A stretch of 37,899 nt of DNA from Caryophanales bacterium UBA1744 (GTDB lineage Bacteria > Bacillota_I > Bacilli_A > RFN20 > CAG-826): positions 1 through 37,899 of the forward strand of contig DCHU01000015.1 of NCBI GenBank assembly GCA_002314915.1, written 5' to 3'. The notes under the pieces are model-generated. The model ran no database searches. It saw nothing but the letters and a program-made list of their open reading frames with translations, and had not been told where the DNA came from. Within the stretch, counting starts at the first letter, position 1; the number at the start of each line of letters is the position of its first letter. The translations under genes were made by a program, and so were the position numbers. Positions 21,210 through 32,300 of this stretch are shown here, one piece after another.

Positions 21210-22010
21210 ATGCTTCAGAAGTTCGATTTGTATTTACCAAAAACCAAAAGAAAAGTGAGGATCACCGTCTCTATTCCTAGGAATTATCAGAATTCAGATG
21301 TCATGTATGACTCTTTGTACATGCTTGACGGACAGAATGTATTCAAGAATAGCGATGCCGCATTCGGCCATTCTTTACATATGGGTAAATACTTATCCAT
21401 TATGGCCACCAACTTTCAAAAGAGAATCTGCGGAATCGCAATATCTAACGCCGGAAGCGACCTCGGAAGACTCAATGAGTATATGCCATGGAAGGTTGAG
21501 AACTCATCACATGAAGAATGGGATCGGCAAGACGTTAGAGTATGCAAAGCGTTCGCCTATGATTTAACGCACACGATCATTCCTTTCATCCAAGGCAAAT
21601 ACCCCGTTAAGAAAGACAAGGAATCAACATGTTTGATGGGCAGTTCATTAGGCGCGTTGTTCACATGCTATGCCACTAACGCATTCCCTGAGTATTTCGG
21701 CGCGGCAGGATTATTCTCCAATTGTCCATTCCTTGCCCCTAACGCTTTTAAGCGTTTCATCAAATCAAACTTAAATAAAGAATGTAGAAACTTCATCTAT
21801 GTCGGCAAGAGAGAATCTAGCGATGGCTCATATGATGAAAACATGTATTACAACGATGCAGTAAAACTGCACAACTTCTTCAAGAAGAACGGAGTGCAGT
21901 CCAGACTCAAGGTCGATGTTAATGGAGTTCATAACGAAGAAACTTGGGAAAAACACATCATGTCATTCCTCTCTTACGTCTACTTCGATGATATCGAAAT
22001 ATCTGAATAG
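21210..22010 (+). CDS. Putative serine esterase (PF00756-type)
   Basis: 266 residues, no signal peptide. The alpha/beta-hydrolase nucleophile elbow GSSLG puts the serine at residue 146; YMLDGQNVF near residue 36-44 and the C-terminal VHNEETWEKH supply the typical aspartate-side strand and histidine. The family includes esterase D, feruloyl esterases and siderophore esterases; substrate cannot be told, but the following beta-galactosidase suggests deacylation of plant or host glycans. The ATG at 21210 has no ribosome binding site and a -10 box 12 bases before it. A terminator separates it from lacZ, yet the two are only 92 bases apart. Confidence 0.87.
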   Translation: MLQKFDLYLPKTKRKVRITVSIPRNYQNSDVMYDSLYMLDGQNVFKNSDAAFGHSLHMGKYLSIMATNFQKRICGIAISNAGSDLGRLNEYMPWKVENSSHEEWDRQDVRVCKAFAYDLTHTIIPFIQGKYPVKKDKESTCLMGSSLGALFTCYATNAFPEYFGAAGLFSNCPFLAPNAFKRFIKSNLNKECRNFIYVGKRESSDGSYDENMYYNDAVKLHNFFKKNGVQSRLKVDVNGVHNEETWEKHIMSFLSYVYFDDIEISE

Positions 22011-22039
22011 GACAGAAAAAGCGCATTTTATGACTAAAC

Positions 22040-22061
22040 GTGCCATTCGTTGGCACTTTTT
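22040..22061 (+). terminator. Intrinsic terminator after the esterase
   Basis: GTGCCA-ttcgt-TGGCAC followed by five T. Confidence 0.82.
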
Positions 22062-22101
22062 GTTTGAATGATTTATCATTTCAGTACATAGGCGGTACAA
22101 C

Positions 22102-25100
22102 ATGAACTACAAATGGAAGCTCAATAACTATTGCGATTTTTCCGTGTTTGAAAAAGGGAGACTCGCACCTCGTAATTATTTCGTCCCATATCCTGACAGG
22201 GACAGCGCGAAAGACATCGACATCAAGGATTATAGATATAAGTCATCTTTAGTGCGCATTCTCAACGGAGACTGGGATTTCAAATTCTATCCAAATCCTA
22301 ACGATTTCCCTACCGAAGCGGATCCAAAGGATATCGCATGGGACAAGATTGATGTTCCATCATGCATTCAGATGAGAGGATATGACATTCCTTTCTACAC
22401 GAATGTCCACTACCAGTTCAAGCCAAATCCACCACATATCCCAACCGATAAACCCGCAAAGGGATACTTTGGCGTTAACCTACCAGACCCAACCTATATT
22501 CACGCTAAAGTGTTCAAGCCAAAGAACACTTATAACTTTATCTGTGCTTATCGCAGGACATTTGATATCAAAGATATGGATAAGGATTATATCATTAGAT
22601 TCTTTGGTGTATCTAATAACTTCGATTTATTCATCAATGGTGAATTCGTCGGTTATGGAGAGGGTTCACACAACTCATCCGAGTTCCTCATCAACCCCTT
22701 CATCCATGAGGGAGAGAACGAGATTGTCTTAGTCATGCATAGATGGTGCAACGGCACTTACTTAGAAGACCAGGACATGTTCAGATGCAACGGCATCTTT
22801 AGAGATGTTGTTCTCTATGAACAGAATAAGACAAGAATCTGGGATTTCGATTTCCAAACCAAGAGATCAGAGAACGGATACATGTTCGCTTTGGACGTTG
22901 AGACAATTGAGGCAGAGAATGCAGAACTACACATTTCATTATCAGGCCACGGATTCTTTTTAGATAAGACAATCGATGCCGCAAAAGGCAAACTCGATGG
23001 TGAGATTATTAACCCAAAAGAATGGAATGCCGAAGAACCTAACCTCTATTTATTAGAGATTGAACTCATCAAAGACGGAAAGGTCCTTGAATACGTTAAG
23101 AAGAATGTCGGCTTCAAAACCGTCGAGATCAAAGGCGATGTCTACTACTTCAACAACAAGAACGTCAAGTGGAAAGGTGTTAACCACCATGACACAAACC
23201 CAAAGAACGGCTACACGATGACTCCAGAGGATATCGACAAAGACTTAAGAGTCATGAAGGAGTTCGGAGTCAATGCGATTAGAACATCCCATTACCCACC
23301 AGACCCACTGCTTATAGAGCTTGCCGATATCTACGGTTTCTATGTCTGCGCCGAAAACGACTTAGAGACTCATGGCGTCGCATTGAACCCTGCAAACTCA
23401 GGAAAAGGAACGATCACCGACGATTTAAGATGGTCACCTGCTATCTTAGATAGGATCAAGAGACTATATAACCAGTTCAAGAACAACCCATGCGTTTCCT
23501 TATGGTCTCTCGGCAATGAATGCGGAGGCATGAAGTGCCACTACGAATCAATCAAATATCTCAAGGATAGAACAGATGTTCCGGTCCATTTGGAATCTGC
23601 AATCCATAAGAAAGATGTCCATATCGATGTTACATCTATGATGTATCCATCAATCCCATTAATCCATGGTGTCGGTTCAAAGACGCTCAAGAACAATGAG
23701 CATAACCGCAAGATGATGGAAGTTCCTTTCTTCATGTGTGAATACGCTCACGCAATGGGTGTTGGCCCAGGATGCTTAGAAGAATACTATGACGAGGTCC
23801 TCAAATACGATTCGCTCATGGGCGGTTGTATCTGGGAGTTCGCAGATCACGCTATCTATCACGAAGACGGCCCAATCAAATACACATATGGAGGTGACCA
23901 CGGAGAATATCTCCACGACGGCAACTTCTGCTGTGACGGTCTCTTCTATCCTGACAGAACCCCATCATCTGGCGCTAGAAACATGAAATATGTCTATAGA
24001 CCAATTAGATTCAAATATTTAGGCGAAGGTAATGTCGAGGTTTGGAATACAAACTCATTCTCTGATGCTTCAAGATACGATATATCGTATAACGTTGAGG
24101 TTAATGGAATTGAGGGTGTTGAAACCAAGTTGGATTTAACCACTCCAGCCTGGAACAAGGAGGTTATCTCAATCGTTGTTCCTGGCTCAGGCGATGTATT
24201 CATTAATATCAAGTATGTAGATAAGAACGACACCGCTGTCGCCTTTGAAGAGCAACTCATCGTTTCTAGAGAGATGCCAAGCGTTTCCCTTAACGATTCT
24301 CCAGTTGAATTAGTAGAAGCAGAAGGAAAGAAGGTCATCACATATAAGGATGGCTCTATCTCATTCGATGACAAGACAGGCGGTCTCACCTCTTATTTAT
24401 ATAAAGGTGTTGAGATGATTAAGACTCCAGCCGTCCACTCCTTATGCCGTGCCAAGATGGATAACGACGCTTATGACGCCATAATGTGGGTCGTAACAGG
24501 TTTCTATAAGGCTGAGCCTAAATTAAAGGCGATCGAGGCTAAAAAGGTTGAGGACAAGATAGTCGTCCACGTCACCACTTCCTTAAAAGGAATCAAGATG
24601 GACGATACCTATATAATCCATGGTGATGGTTCAATCGAAGTAGAGTCCAAACTCAACAAGAAAGGCAATCAGTTACTTCCTAGATTCTCTAGTATCTATA
24701 ACTTTAGAGATGATATGCAATCGGTTGTCTATCAGGCAAGAAAAGAAGAGTCATATTGTGACTTTGAGAACCACACCGGAGTGTCTATCAACACCGCTTC
24801 GGTAAAGGATATGATCGAGCCTAACATCAAACCACAGGAATCAGGTAACAGACGTGAAGCTAGATTCGTTGAGGTTAATAACGGCAAAGTCGGCCTTAAG
24901 TTCACCGCGGTTGAGTCTCCATTTGAGTTCGCGATAAAACCAATCGGCGAATCTCTATTAAAGGACGCTAAACACCGCGAAGATGTTGAGAAATGCAACG
25001 AGTCATATCTCACAATATCCGCCTTCAACATGGGTGTTGGAACCGGTATCTGCGGACCTGTTGCACTTCCTCAGTACCGTTACACAAGCAATAAAGATTA

Positions 25101-25137
25101 CGTTTACAAATACGTGATTCAGCCAGTTGAAAAATAA
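22102..25137 (+). CDS. lacZ: Beta-galactosidase, glycoside hydrolase family 2
   Basis: 1,011 residues, the full LacZ length. Sugar-binding domain with LNGDWDFKFYPNP (about residues 54-66), Ig-like domain, then TIM barrel: GVNHHDTNPKNG, SHYPPDP, ENDLETHG. The acid/base Glu473 is in SLGNECGG and the nucleophile Glu547 in FFMCEYAHAMG; the C-terminal beta-sandwich follows. No signal peptide, so it acts on imported lactose or galactosides in the cytoplasm. No transporter gene is adjacent. The region before the ATG has AGGCGG six bases upstream. Residue choices all fit an active enzyme. Confidence 0.96.
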   Translation: MNYKWKLNNYCDFSVFEKGRLAPRNYFVPYPDRDSAKDIDIKDYRYKSSLVRILNGDWDFKFYPNPNDFPTEADPKDIAWDKIDVPSCIQMRGYDIPFYTNVHYQFKPNPPHIPTDKPAKGYFGVNLPDPTYIHAKVFKPKNTYNFICAYRRTFDIKDMDKDYIIRFFGVSNNFDLFINGEFVGYGEGSHNSSEFLINPFIHEGENEIVLVMHRWCNGTYLEDQDMFRCNGIFRDVVLYEQNKTRIWDFDFQTKRSENGYMFALDVETIEAENAELHISLSGHGFFLDKTIDAAKGKLDGEIINPKEWNAEEPNLYLLEIELIKDGKVLEYVKKNVGFKTVEIKGDVYYFNNKNVKWKGVNHHDTNPKNGYTMTPEDIDKDLRVMKEFGVNAIRTSHYPPDPLLIELADIYGFYVCAENDLETHGVALNPANSGKGTITDDLRWSPAILDRIKRLYNQFKNNPCVSLWSLGNECGGMKCHYESIKYLKDRTDVPVHLESAIHKKDVHIDVTSMMYPSIPLIHGVGSKTLKNNEHNRKMMEVPFFMCEYAHAMGVGPGCLEEYYDEVLKYDSLMGGCIWEFADHAIYHEDGPIKYTYGGDHGEYLHDGNFCCDGLFYPDRTPSSGARNMKYVYRPIRFKYLGEGNVEVWNTNSFSDASRYDISYNVEVNGIEGVETKLDLTTPAWNKEVISIVVPGSGDVFINIKYVDKNDTAVAFEEQLIVSREMPSVSLNDSPVELVEAEGKKVITYKDGSISFDDKTGGLTSYLYKGVEMIKTPAVHSLCRAKMDNDAYDAIMWVVTGFYKAEPKLKAIEAKKVEDKIVVHVTTSLKGIKMDDTYIIHGDGSIEVESKLNKKGNQLLPRFSSIYNFRDDMQSVVYQARKEESYCDFENHTGVSINTASVKDMIEPNIKPQESGNRREARFVEVNNGKVGLKFTAVESPFEFAIKPIGESLLKDAKHREDVEKCNESYLTISAFNMGVGTGICGPVALPQYRYTSNKDYVYKYVIQPVEK

Positions 25138-25153
25138 CTGATTGAAATAATAA

Positions 25154-25180
25154 AAGGTGCGATAACCACGCACCTTTTTC
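25154..25180. terminator. Bidirectional intrinsic terminator between lacZ and the convergent esterase
   Basis: AAAGGTGCG-ataacca-CGCACCTTT with a T run on the plus strand. The adjoining TTACCTA-N6-TAGGTAA dyad (25182-25201) could form a second hairpin. Confidence 0.83.
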
Positions 25181-25212
25181 TTTACCTAATTTTCTAGGTA
25201 ATAAAGTTGTAA

Positions 25213-25971
25213 TTAATCTGCGATACGGTAATCCGCTAAGAGGTGAGGGAGGAAGTAGACGACCTGTCTTCTCCACCACTCCCAGTCATGGGATACGTCA
25301 TATCCCCAAAGGTCAACCCAAGCGTGGATTCCTTTAGCTTCAAACGTTCTCTTGAGTCTCTGGATGTTGTCTTTTCCGTAGTGTTCCCAAGGTCCCTGTC
25401 CGCAGCATAAGATGATTTTGCTGTTGTTGTATTGAGGGATGAAATAATGGTCGTTTGGAAGGTTGTCCAAGAAGAGCAATGGGCAGTTCTCGTAGATGTA
25501 GTCATCGCAGTATCCTTCGAAGACTGTCTGAGCATTCCAACATCCTGATAAGGCAAGAACTCCATCAAATAAGTCAGGTCTTCTGAAGAACATGTTTGTG
25601 GCATGGTCTGCTCCGAGTGAGCAGCCAAATGTGATTGGTTTAATGAATCCATTGCAATCCTCATAGATTCTTGGGAGGACTTCGTTAACGATGCACCAGA
25701 AATACTGGTCGAGTTTCCATGCCCTATGTTTCTTGTCCCAGTATTTGCTGGAATAAGATGAAACGTCATCGGTATCGACAACGTACACTTTGATCTGACC
25801 GGATTCAATCCATGGAGCCATGGTGTCGATCATCTGGAATTTCTCATAATCCCAGGCGTCAGCATCCTGGCATGGGAATGCGAGGATTGGCTTGCCATAG
25901 TATCCATATACTCTGATATGCATGTCTTTATTAAGACACTGGCTATAGAAAGTTATTGTTTTAGTTTCCAT
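25213..25971 (-). CDS. Putative esterase (alpha/beta hydrolase)
   Basis: 252 residues, cytoplasmic. The nucleophile motif GCSLGADHA lies at about residues 138-146; GKPILAFPCQDADAWD near the N-terminus and DLWGYDVSHDWEWWRRQ near the C-terminus, with the likely catalytic His in SHDW, are typical of a bacterial esterase group annotated under PF00756. It differs clearly from the esterase at 21210. Last gene of the malic enzyme-larA-phosphatase operon, nine bases after the phosphatase. Substrate unknown. Confidence 0.85.
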   Translation of the reverse strand: METKTITFYSQCLNKDMHIRVYGYYGKPILAFPCQDADAWDYEKFQMIDTMAPWIESGQIKVYVVDTDDVSSYSSKYWDKKHRAWKLDQYFWCIVNEVLPRIYEDCNGFIKPITFGCSLGADHATNMFFRRPDLFDGVLALSGCWNAQTVFEGYCDDYIYENCPLLFLDNLPNDHYFIPQYNNSKIILCCGQGPWEHYGKDNIQRLKRTFEAKGIHAWVDLWGYDVSHDWEWWRRQVVYFLPHLLADYRIAD

Positions 25972-25980
25972 AAATTCTCC

Positions 25981-26706
25981 TTATTCATGGCGGGTATCAT
26001 CTGTAAATTGCTCGCAGAATCTAGCGTGGAATGATGGTTCTAATCCTTTAAGGATTAAATGTGACACGTCTCCATATCTTGAAATACGCCACTGAGCGAT
26101 TCCCTTATGTCTCTCTTCGGTGTTGATCACCGTTACGCCGGATGGGGCAACTGCGAAATGCTGGTTAATCAGCAAATATGGGATTCCCGTTAAATGGGAC
26201 ATAAGTATTCCCATCGTTCCAAGATGGCAATAGATTGCGATTACATTGTCATTTGGTTTTACGGCAGCATAGTATCCACCGCATCTTTCATATCCGTTTT
26301 CTTTCAATATTTCATCAAGTCCTTCTGATACAAGCTTATATTGCTTGTCCAAGCCAAACTCGACGCTTAACGGATGTTTTAAACTGGCATCCCTATCATA
26401 GAACTCTTTCTGCGTTGTGAAGTATTCTGGATAGAAATCCCAACAGTAATGGTTGTAAGGGTTTAAAGGCTGATCAACATAGTTATTGAACTCATGAAGG
26501 AAGTCTAAAACTTTAATGTCCAATGATTTGCCTTCAAGCGAAATCTTTGCGGTTAAAAATGCTCGACCATACGGGGATGAATAAACCTTATCGATTCTCT
26601 TGTCTTTAAGATAATCTCTTAAGGCTTCTGCCTCAATGACGCCTCTTGGGGTTAATGAGTCGTGTTCATAATCAGGCTCTGCATGTCTTATGATTAACAA
26701 TTTCAT
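25981..26706 (-). CDS. Histidine phosphatase superfamily protein
   Basis: 241 residues from ATG 26706, two bases past the larA stop, preceded by AAGG; an upstream start at 26745 would overlap larA by 38 bases. The catalytic motif LIIRHAEPD is at residues 4-12, VYSSPYGRAFLTA at about 42-54 supplies the second arginine, and the later His is in AIYCHLGTMG. Family members dephosphorylate sugars, nucleotides or cofactors; the substrate is not evident. Operon partners suggest organic-acid metabolism. Confidence 0.88.
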   Translation of the reverse strand: MKLLIIRHAEPDYEHDSLTPRGVIEAEALRDYLKDKRIDKVYSSPYGRAFLTAKISLEGKSLDIKVLDFLHEFNNYVDQPLNPYNHYCWDFYPEYFTTQKEFYDRDASLKHPLSVEFGLDKQYKLVSEGLDEILKENGYERCGGYYAAVKPNDNVIAIYCHLGTMGILMSHLTGIPYLLINQHFAVAPSGVTVINTEERHKGIAQWRISRYGDVSHLILKGLEPSFHARFCEQFTDDTRHE

Positions 26707-26707
26707 A

Positions 26708-27949
26708 TCAATCGCCTTCGTATATAGGTAAGAGTGATCCACCATGTGGAATCACATAAACCTTTGAGTCTTTGCCCATAATGCTTGTTGCAGCACTGTA
26801 GGCTTCCTCAAGGGAATTATAAGGCTCAAGGTTCATTGTTTTAACGAGTTCCTTGTCTAAATCAGATACGAGGAATACGCGTTTTGTCTGAAGTATCTTT
26901 GCGATAGCGGCTGCTTTATGACCGCCAAGAACAAAATTCTTCTTGATGTCCACAATGCATTCAGCAGGAGTTTTTGTCGTCATCCACTGCTCGAATGATT
27001 TGTTGCCGAGTCCATCGCTGCAGGAAGCGAGAAGAATGATGATTCCTCCGTCTTTAACCGCCGCTTTGGAATTATCCAATGCCTTCTGGGCCTGATATAA
27101 GTTCTGGTCTTTTGGGAATCCACCCGCAGATACCACTGCGATATCCGCTTTGTCGTGAATCTCAACGCCATACATCTTGTCGAGGTATGCGCATCCGACT
27201 CTATGAGCGTCAATATAGTCACCTGCGACTGCGAACGCGATGTTCTTGTTCTCGTCTAAAACGACATTCACTATGAAGTCGATTCCAAGGAGCGATGCCG
27301 CTTCTTCAACATCCACTCTGACAGGAGACTTGATGTTGCCTTGTCTAGCTTCATCCATAACCATCATTGAATGATTCTGCTGGATGGCTTTTGGGGTTGA
27401 TACGCCAGGCATGATAGCCTTAGCGCCACCTGAATATCCTGCGAAATAATGGTATTCGATATTGCCTAAGCAGATAACGTAATCCGCATTTGCAACAGGT
27501 TCGAAGATATCGACGTCCGTGCCGTGTTTTGTCACGCCTAAATGAACGCAGTTATTCGGGTCGTTATCAACGCATTTGATTGAGTTATAGATATCTTCGC
27601 CGACGAGATACTTCATCTCTTCGACTGTATGTTTTCTGTGGCTTCCTAAAGCGAAGGCTATTGTGATGTCTTCGTTAGGAATACCTGCTTTAGATAGTCT
27701 GTTTATTACCAAAGGTAATATTTTATCCGATGGACATGGTCTAGTGATATCGCTAGTGACGATAGCAACCTTCATTCCTGGTTTGACTGAGTCTTCTAAT
27801 CTAGCCTTTCCAATTGGGTTATTGAGCGCGTTTCCCAAGCACTCTTTCTCGTCTTTTGCGGTCTCGACTTCCGATGCGTTGAGCACACCTAAAAGCCTGT
27901 TGCTCTCGACAGTGAATTCTAACGTCTTGCGATCGTATTCTAAGTGCAT
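26708..27949 (-). CDS. larA: LarA-family nickel-dependent 2-hydroxyacid racemase
   Basis: 413 residues. LarA racemises lactate with a nickel-pincer nucleotide bound to a lysine. All four key residues of characterised LarA have counterparts: His104 (LGSHRKHT), His167 (EYHYFAGYSGG), Lys177 (GGAKAIMPG) and His193 (QNHS), equivalent to 108, 174, 184 and 200. The arginine usually next to the lysine loop (GGRKS) is alanine here, so the substrate may not be lactate. Three bases after malic enzyme in the same operon, which points to malate, for which LarA homologues are also known. The cofactor genes larB, larC and larE are not in the window. Confidence 0.9.
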   Translation of the reverse strand: MHLEYDRKTLEFTVESNRLLGVLNASEVETAKDEKECLGNALNNPIGKARLEDSVKPGMKVAIVTSDITRPCPSDKILPLVINRLSKAGIPNEDITIAFALGSHRKHTVEEMKYLVGEDIYNSIKCVDNDPNNCVHLGVTKHGTDVDIFEPVANADYVICLGNIEYHYFAGYSGGAKAIMPGVSTPKAIQQNHSMMVMDEARQGNIKSPVRVDVEEAASLLGIDFIVNVVLDENKNIAFAVAGDYIDAHRVGCAYLDKMYGVEIHDKADIAVVSAGGFPKDQNLYQAQKALDNSKAAVKDGGIIILLASCSDGLGNKSFEQWMTTKTPAECIVDIKKNFVLGGHKAAAIAKILQTKRVFLVSDLDKELVKTMNLEPYNSLEEAYSAATSIMGKDSKVYVIPHGGSLLPIYEGD

Positions 27950-27952
27950 AAA

Positions 27953-29122
27953 TTACTTTCTTGTGACACCGCTCTTGATAGCAGCTTCCTTAACGTATTT
28001 TGCGACCATATCGTGAGCGTGCTGGTCCCATGCATATGGAAGGATGTGTGTTCTTGATAATTCGCTTGGGTCAACTGAATCCATGATTGCTCTAGTTGCA
28101 GCGAAATACATCTCTTCATTAACTTTGGTTGCCTTTGCATCAAGCGCGCCTCTGAAGAGTCCTGGGAAGACTAAAGCGTTGTTGACCTGATTTGGCTTCT
28201 CTGATGAGCCTGTGCCAACGATGAATGCACCAGCTTCAAGAGCATCTTCAACACTGATTTCTGCAACTGGGTTTGCCATAGCAAAGACGATTGCCTTTGG
28301 TGCCATGGACTGAACCATTTCCTTTGAAACGATTTTTGGGGCGGAGACACCGACGAATACATCAGCGCCGACCATCGCATCTTTTAATGTTCCTCTAACA
28401 TGGTTAGGGTTGATTTGCTTAGCAAATTCTCTCTGTGGAGCGTTGAATTCATCGGTATCATCGATGATTCCTTTGATATCCACCGCTGTCATTGTCTTAA
28501 CTCCTAAGCTGATTAAGTATTTGGCGATTGATAAACCTGCAGCGCCGACACCATTGACGACGACTTTGACGTCTTCGATCTTCTTGTCTGCGAGTTTGAG
28601 AGCGTTTAAGAATGCGGCACCGACGACGATTGCGGTTCCATGCTGGTCATCATGGAATACTGGGATATCGAGTTCTTCCTGAAGTCTCTTCTCGATTTCA
28701 AAGCATCTTGGAGCGGAGATATCCTCAAGATTGATTCCGCCGAATGAGCCGGAGATGAGTTTGATTGTCTTAATGATTTCTTCTGTGTCTTTTGTTCTTA
28801 AACAAAGAGGGAATGCATCAACATTACCGAATGCCTTGAAGAGAGCGCACTTGCCTTCCATGACAGGCATGCCTGCCTCTGGACCGATGTCTCCCAATCC
28901 AAGTATTGCGGTTCCGTCTGTGATGACTGGGACTGTGTTCCAGCGTCTTGTTAACTCGAATGATTTGCTGATGTCGTTGTGGATTGCCATGCATGGCTCT
29001 GCAACGCCTGGAGTGTATGCGACTGATAACTCTTCTTTTGAACCAACAGGTACTCTAGCGACTGTTTCAATCTTTCCCTGCCATTCGTAGTGTTTCTTTA
29101 ATGACTCTTCTCTAATACTCAT
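27953..29122 (-). CDS. NAD(P)-dependent malic enzyme
   Basis: 389 residues, the short bacterial type. It decarboxylates L-malate to pyruvate with NAD+ or NADP+. VAYTPGVAEPC and VITDGTAILGLGDIG (about residues 28-38 and 65-79) mark the malic N-domain, the divalent-metal acids are in FHDDQHGTA, and the nucleotide site VVNGVGAAGLSIAKYL lies near residues 187-202. First gene of a four-gene operon with larA, a phosphatase and an esterase. Start ATG at 29122 follows AAGAGG. Confidence 0.95.
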   Translation of the reverse strand: MSIREESLKKHYEWQGKIETVARVPVGSKEELSVAYTPGVAEPCMAIHNDISKSFELTRRWNTVPVITDGTAILGLGDIGPEAGMPVMEGKCALFKAFGNVDAFPLCLRTKDTEEIIKTIKLISGSFGGINLEDISAPRCFEIEKRLQEELDIPVFHDDQHGTAIVVGAAFLNALKLADKKIEDVKVVVNGVGAAGLSIAKYLISLGVKTMTAVDIKGIIDDTDEFNAPQREFAKQINPNHVRGTLKDAMVGADVFVGVSAPKIVSKEMVQSMAPKAIVFAMANPVAEISVEDALEAGAFIVGTGSSEKPNQVNNALVFPGLFRGALDAKATKVNEEMYFAATRAIMDSVDPSELSRTHILPYAWDQHAHDMVAKYVKEAAIKSGVTRK

Positions 29123-29322
29123 GGTTATAACCTCTTGTATTTTATTTTATATAAAAATGTTACTGATTGTAGATAAAAGCCTTTTCAAAAGGTAATTTAA
29201 TAGCAAAAAACTCTGTCACAGGGGGCTTCTTCTTGCTTTTGTTAAACAAAAAAGTAAAAATAAACTCAAGAACAGGCAAATAGTAATCAGTTTGCGTTCT
29301 TTTATATCCAAAGGAGTAGACC

Positions 29323-32300
29323 ATGAAGAGAAATATATCCCACGGTTTCCTATACGCTTTTAGCGCCCTCGCAACGCTCTCTATCAGCGTGGCCGTATTG
29401 ATGGAAAACTATTCTCAGACGATCGACAGCGCGCTTGGCACTCACTCAACCGTCATCAAGGCGGAATCTGGTGAGGGAACGGAAAGCCTATATTCCGCTT
29501 TCAAACCATCGGAAGATGTGCTGAACAAGGATGGATCTGGCAATTCAAAAGCCCTCATCCAAAAAGCTTTTGATTTGGATAGAAAAGTCGCAGCGGAAGG
29601 ATGTGTTCTTTTAAAGAACGAAAACAATTCGCTTCCTCTGGCGGCTGGTAAAAAAGTCACCTTATTCGGAATCCGTTCAAAATATCCACTTCTCGGTTCC
29701 AACATGGGTAACCCTGTTTATGGTGGCATGCTCAATCTCGAGAGTGCTTTAGGAACAGATAATCAAACGCATTGGGAGAAATCTTCTAATAGATACTCAG
29801 GCGGCGACAAAAACTGGACCAACTTCACATTCGATGGAGGAAATCTCGTCATTAATCCAACGATGTCAGAAGCATATGAACTCGTAAAGGCAAACAGAAC
29901 CGGAGGAGTAACTCCATCCTATAACGAGAATATGTCAAAACCATATAACTCAACAGAAGCGACACTTCTTGAACTAGAAGGGGCCAAGTCTGGGTTTAAG
30001 TCTAGTTTTGCCTCGTATAATGACGCCGCGATAGTCGTTGTCGGAAGACCCGGTACCGAAGGTATGGATTATCTTCCGGGCTCAAAAGGGTGCGCATCAG
30101 GCAGCGGCGCGACCGACCCTCTTGGATTAACGGATACCGAGAGAGATACAATCAAACTCGCAACAGACAACTTCTCAAATGTCGTTGTCTTGGTAAATAC
30201 GACAAATCAGATGGAAATCGATGAGTTGAAAAACAACCCAAAGATTTCATCAATCCTTTATATTGGATTCCCAGGCGCATATGGATGCCTTGGAGTGAGC
30301 GATGTGATCACAGGCAAGGCAAACCCATCCGGTGGCGCTAACGACATATTCGTAGCGGCAAACCGCTCAATGCCTGCTGCAGTAAACTTTGGCGAATACA
30401 CATTTTCAAATGCCTCATCCATTGCTAGAGGAAAGAGATCCAACCACTATGTCATCGAAAGTGAAGGAATATACACCGGATACAGGTACTACGAAACCAG
30501 ATATGAGGATTGTGTCCTTGATAGATTCGAGGCCAACTCAACAAAAGGCGCTGTGGCATCAAGTGGAAACTGGACATATTCGCAAGAAGTATCATATCCA
30601 TTTGGATATGGACTGTCATATACGACATTTGAAAGGACACTAAAGGGCGAACCTGAAATCGAATACAATGTCGACACACATGTCGCGACGATGGAATTCA
30701 CCGTCAACATCAAGAACACCGGATCAGTCGATGGCAAAGCAACCGCTGAGATTTATGGTCAGGCTCCATATGAGCAGTATGGAATTGAGAAGGCATCGGT
30801 TCAGTTACTCGGCTTTGAGAAGAGCGATGTCATCAAAGCGGGTCAAGAGGTCGACCTAAAAGTCAAAGTCGATCTCCAGAACCTCGTTTCATATGATTCC
30901 AACGCGGTGAATCCGGATGGAACAAAAGGAACATATGTCTTCGAGTCAGGTGACTACTACTTCACAGTGGCAAACGGCTCACACGATGCAATCAACAATA
31001 TCCTCGCAAAGAAGGGATACACCCCTGCTCTCACATCCAACAGAATGGACGCAGAAGGCAACGAGAATGCTTGTTATAAGATGAATTCAAGCAAAGCCGA
31101 AGCGCTGACCAACGATTTCTTCTCCCATTCCAAGACCGGTCAGAGAATCTCCAACCAGATTCCGTATGCCGATTGGAACTACTACGAGGACAATGCGATA
31201 ACGCATTTATCAAGAAGCCGTTGGGCATCCACATATCCTGTTGAATACACGAACTTAACCGCTCCAAATTCGATGTTGGACGACCTCGAAGGCAAATACT
31301 ATACGGTCAAGACAGATGAGACCCCTGAGACCGTTTGGGATTCAGAAGAAACTAACTATAAGTTCTATGAGTTATTCGGAGCATCCTACGATGACCCAAG
31401 ACTCGACCAGCTCGCATCACAGATGTCGCTTGAGGAAGGAATGTACTTCTCATTATTTGGAGGACCTGTCTTCCCTTCAGTCGAATCTGTTGGATTCCAG
31501 GAAGCGTTCTTGCTTGAGAACTCCGGAAACGGCGTCGTCTTGAAGTTAAAGGAAACCAAAGACACCAATGCGCCTTGGGCTATAAAAGATGATGATGAAT
31601 ACTCCTTATGGAGTGGACAGATTCTTCCTGCCGCACCACTCGTCGCCTCAACCTTCTCGCATGAGGTTATGGAAGAGGTTGGCGAATTCATGGGCATTGA
31701 ATCGCTATTCACCGGAATTTCAATCATCTGGGGTCCAGGACTCAACACGCATAGGACTCCTTATTGCGGACGTAATAATGAGTATTATTCAGAGGATCCA
31801 GTTCTTTCTGGAGAATGTGCATTAGAAGCATCCTATGGCGCTCAAAAATACGGCTGCATTCTCGCCGCAAAACACTTCGCTTTCAACGACCTTGAGACAA
31901 ATAGAAAAGGCGTCGCTCCATTCATGACCGAGCAAAGAGCTCGTGAAATCGAGTTGAGAGCATATCAGATCGCAGTCGAATCATCCAAATACGACAAGTA
32001 TGACGAATCTGGAAAAATCGTCGAGGACACCGGATTAAGAGGTCTTATGACCTCATTCTCCAAAATCGGCGGAGTTGAATGCTCATGTTCTAGAGGCATG
32101 CTCACCGATATATTGAGAAATGAATGGGGATTCCATGGCTATGCCGTAACCGATATTGAAGACGACATGGACCTCGCATCACAGGAACTTTACGCAGGTA
32201 TAACAGGCGTCGATATCCGTGGCGCTCAGTCGTATTACACGACCACCACAATCGATGGCAAATTCGCGAACCAGGTCGATGGAACGACCATGAATAAGGA

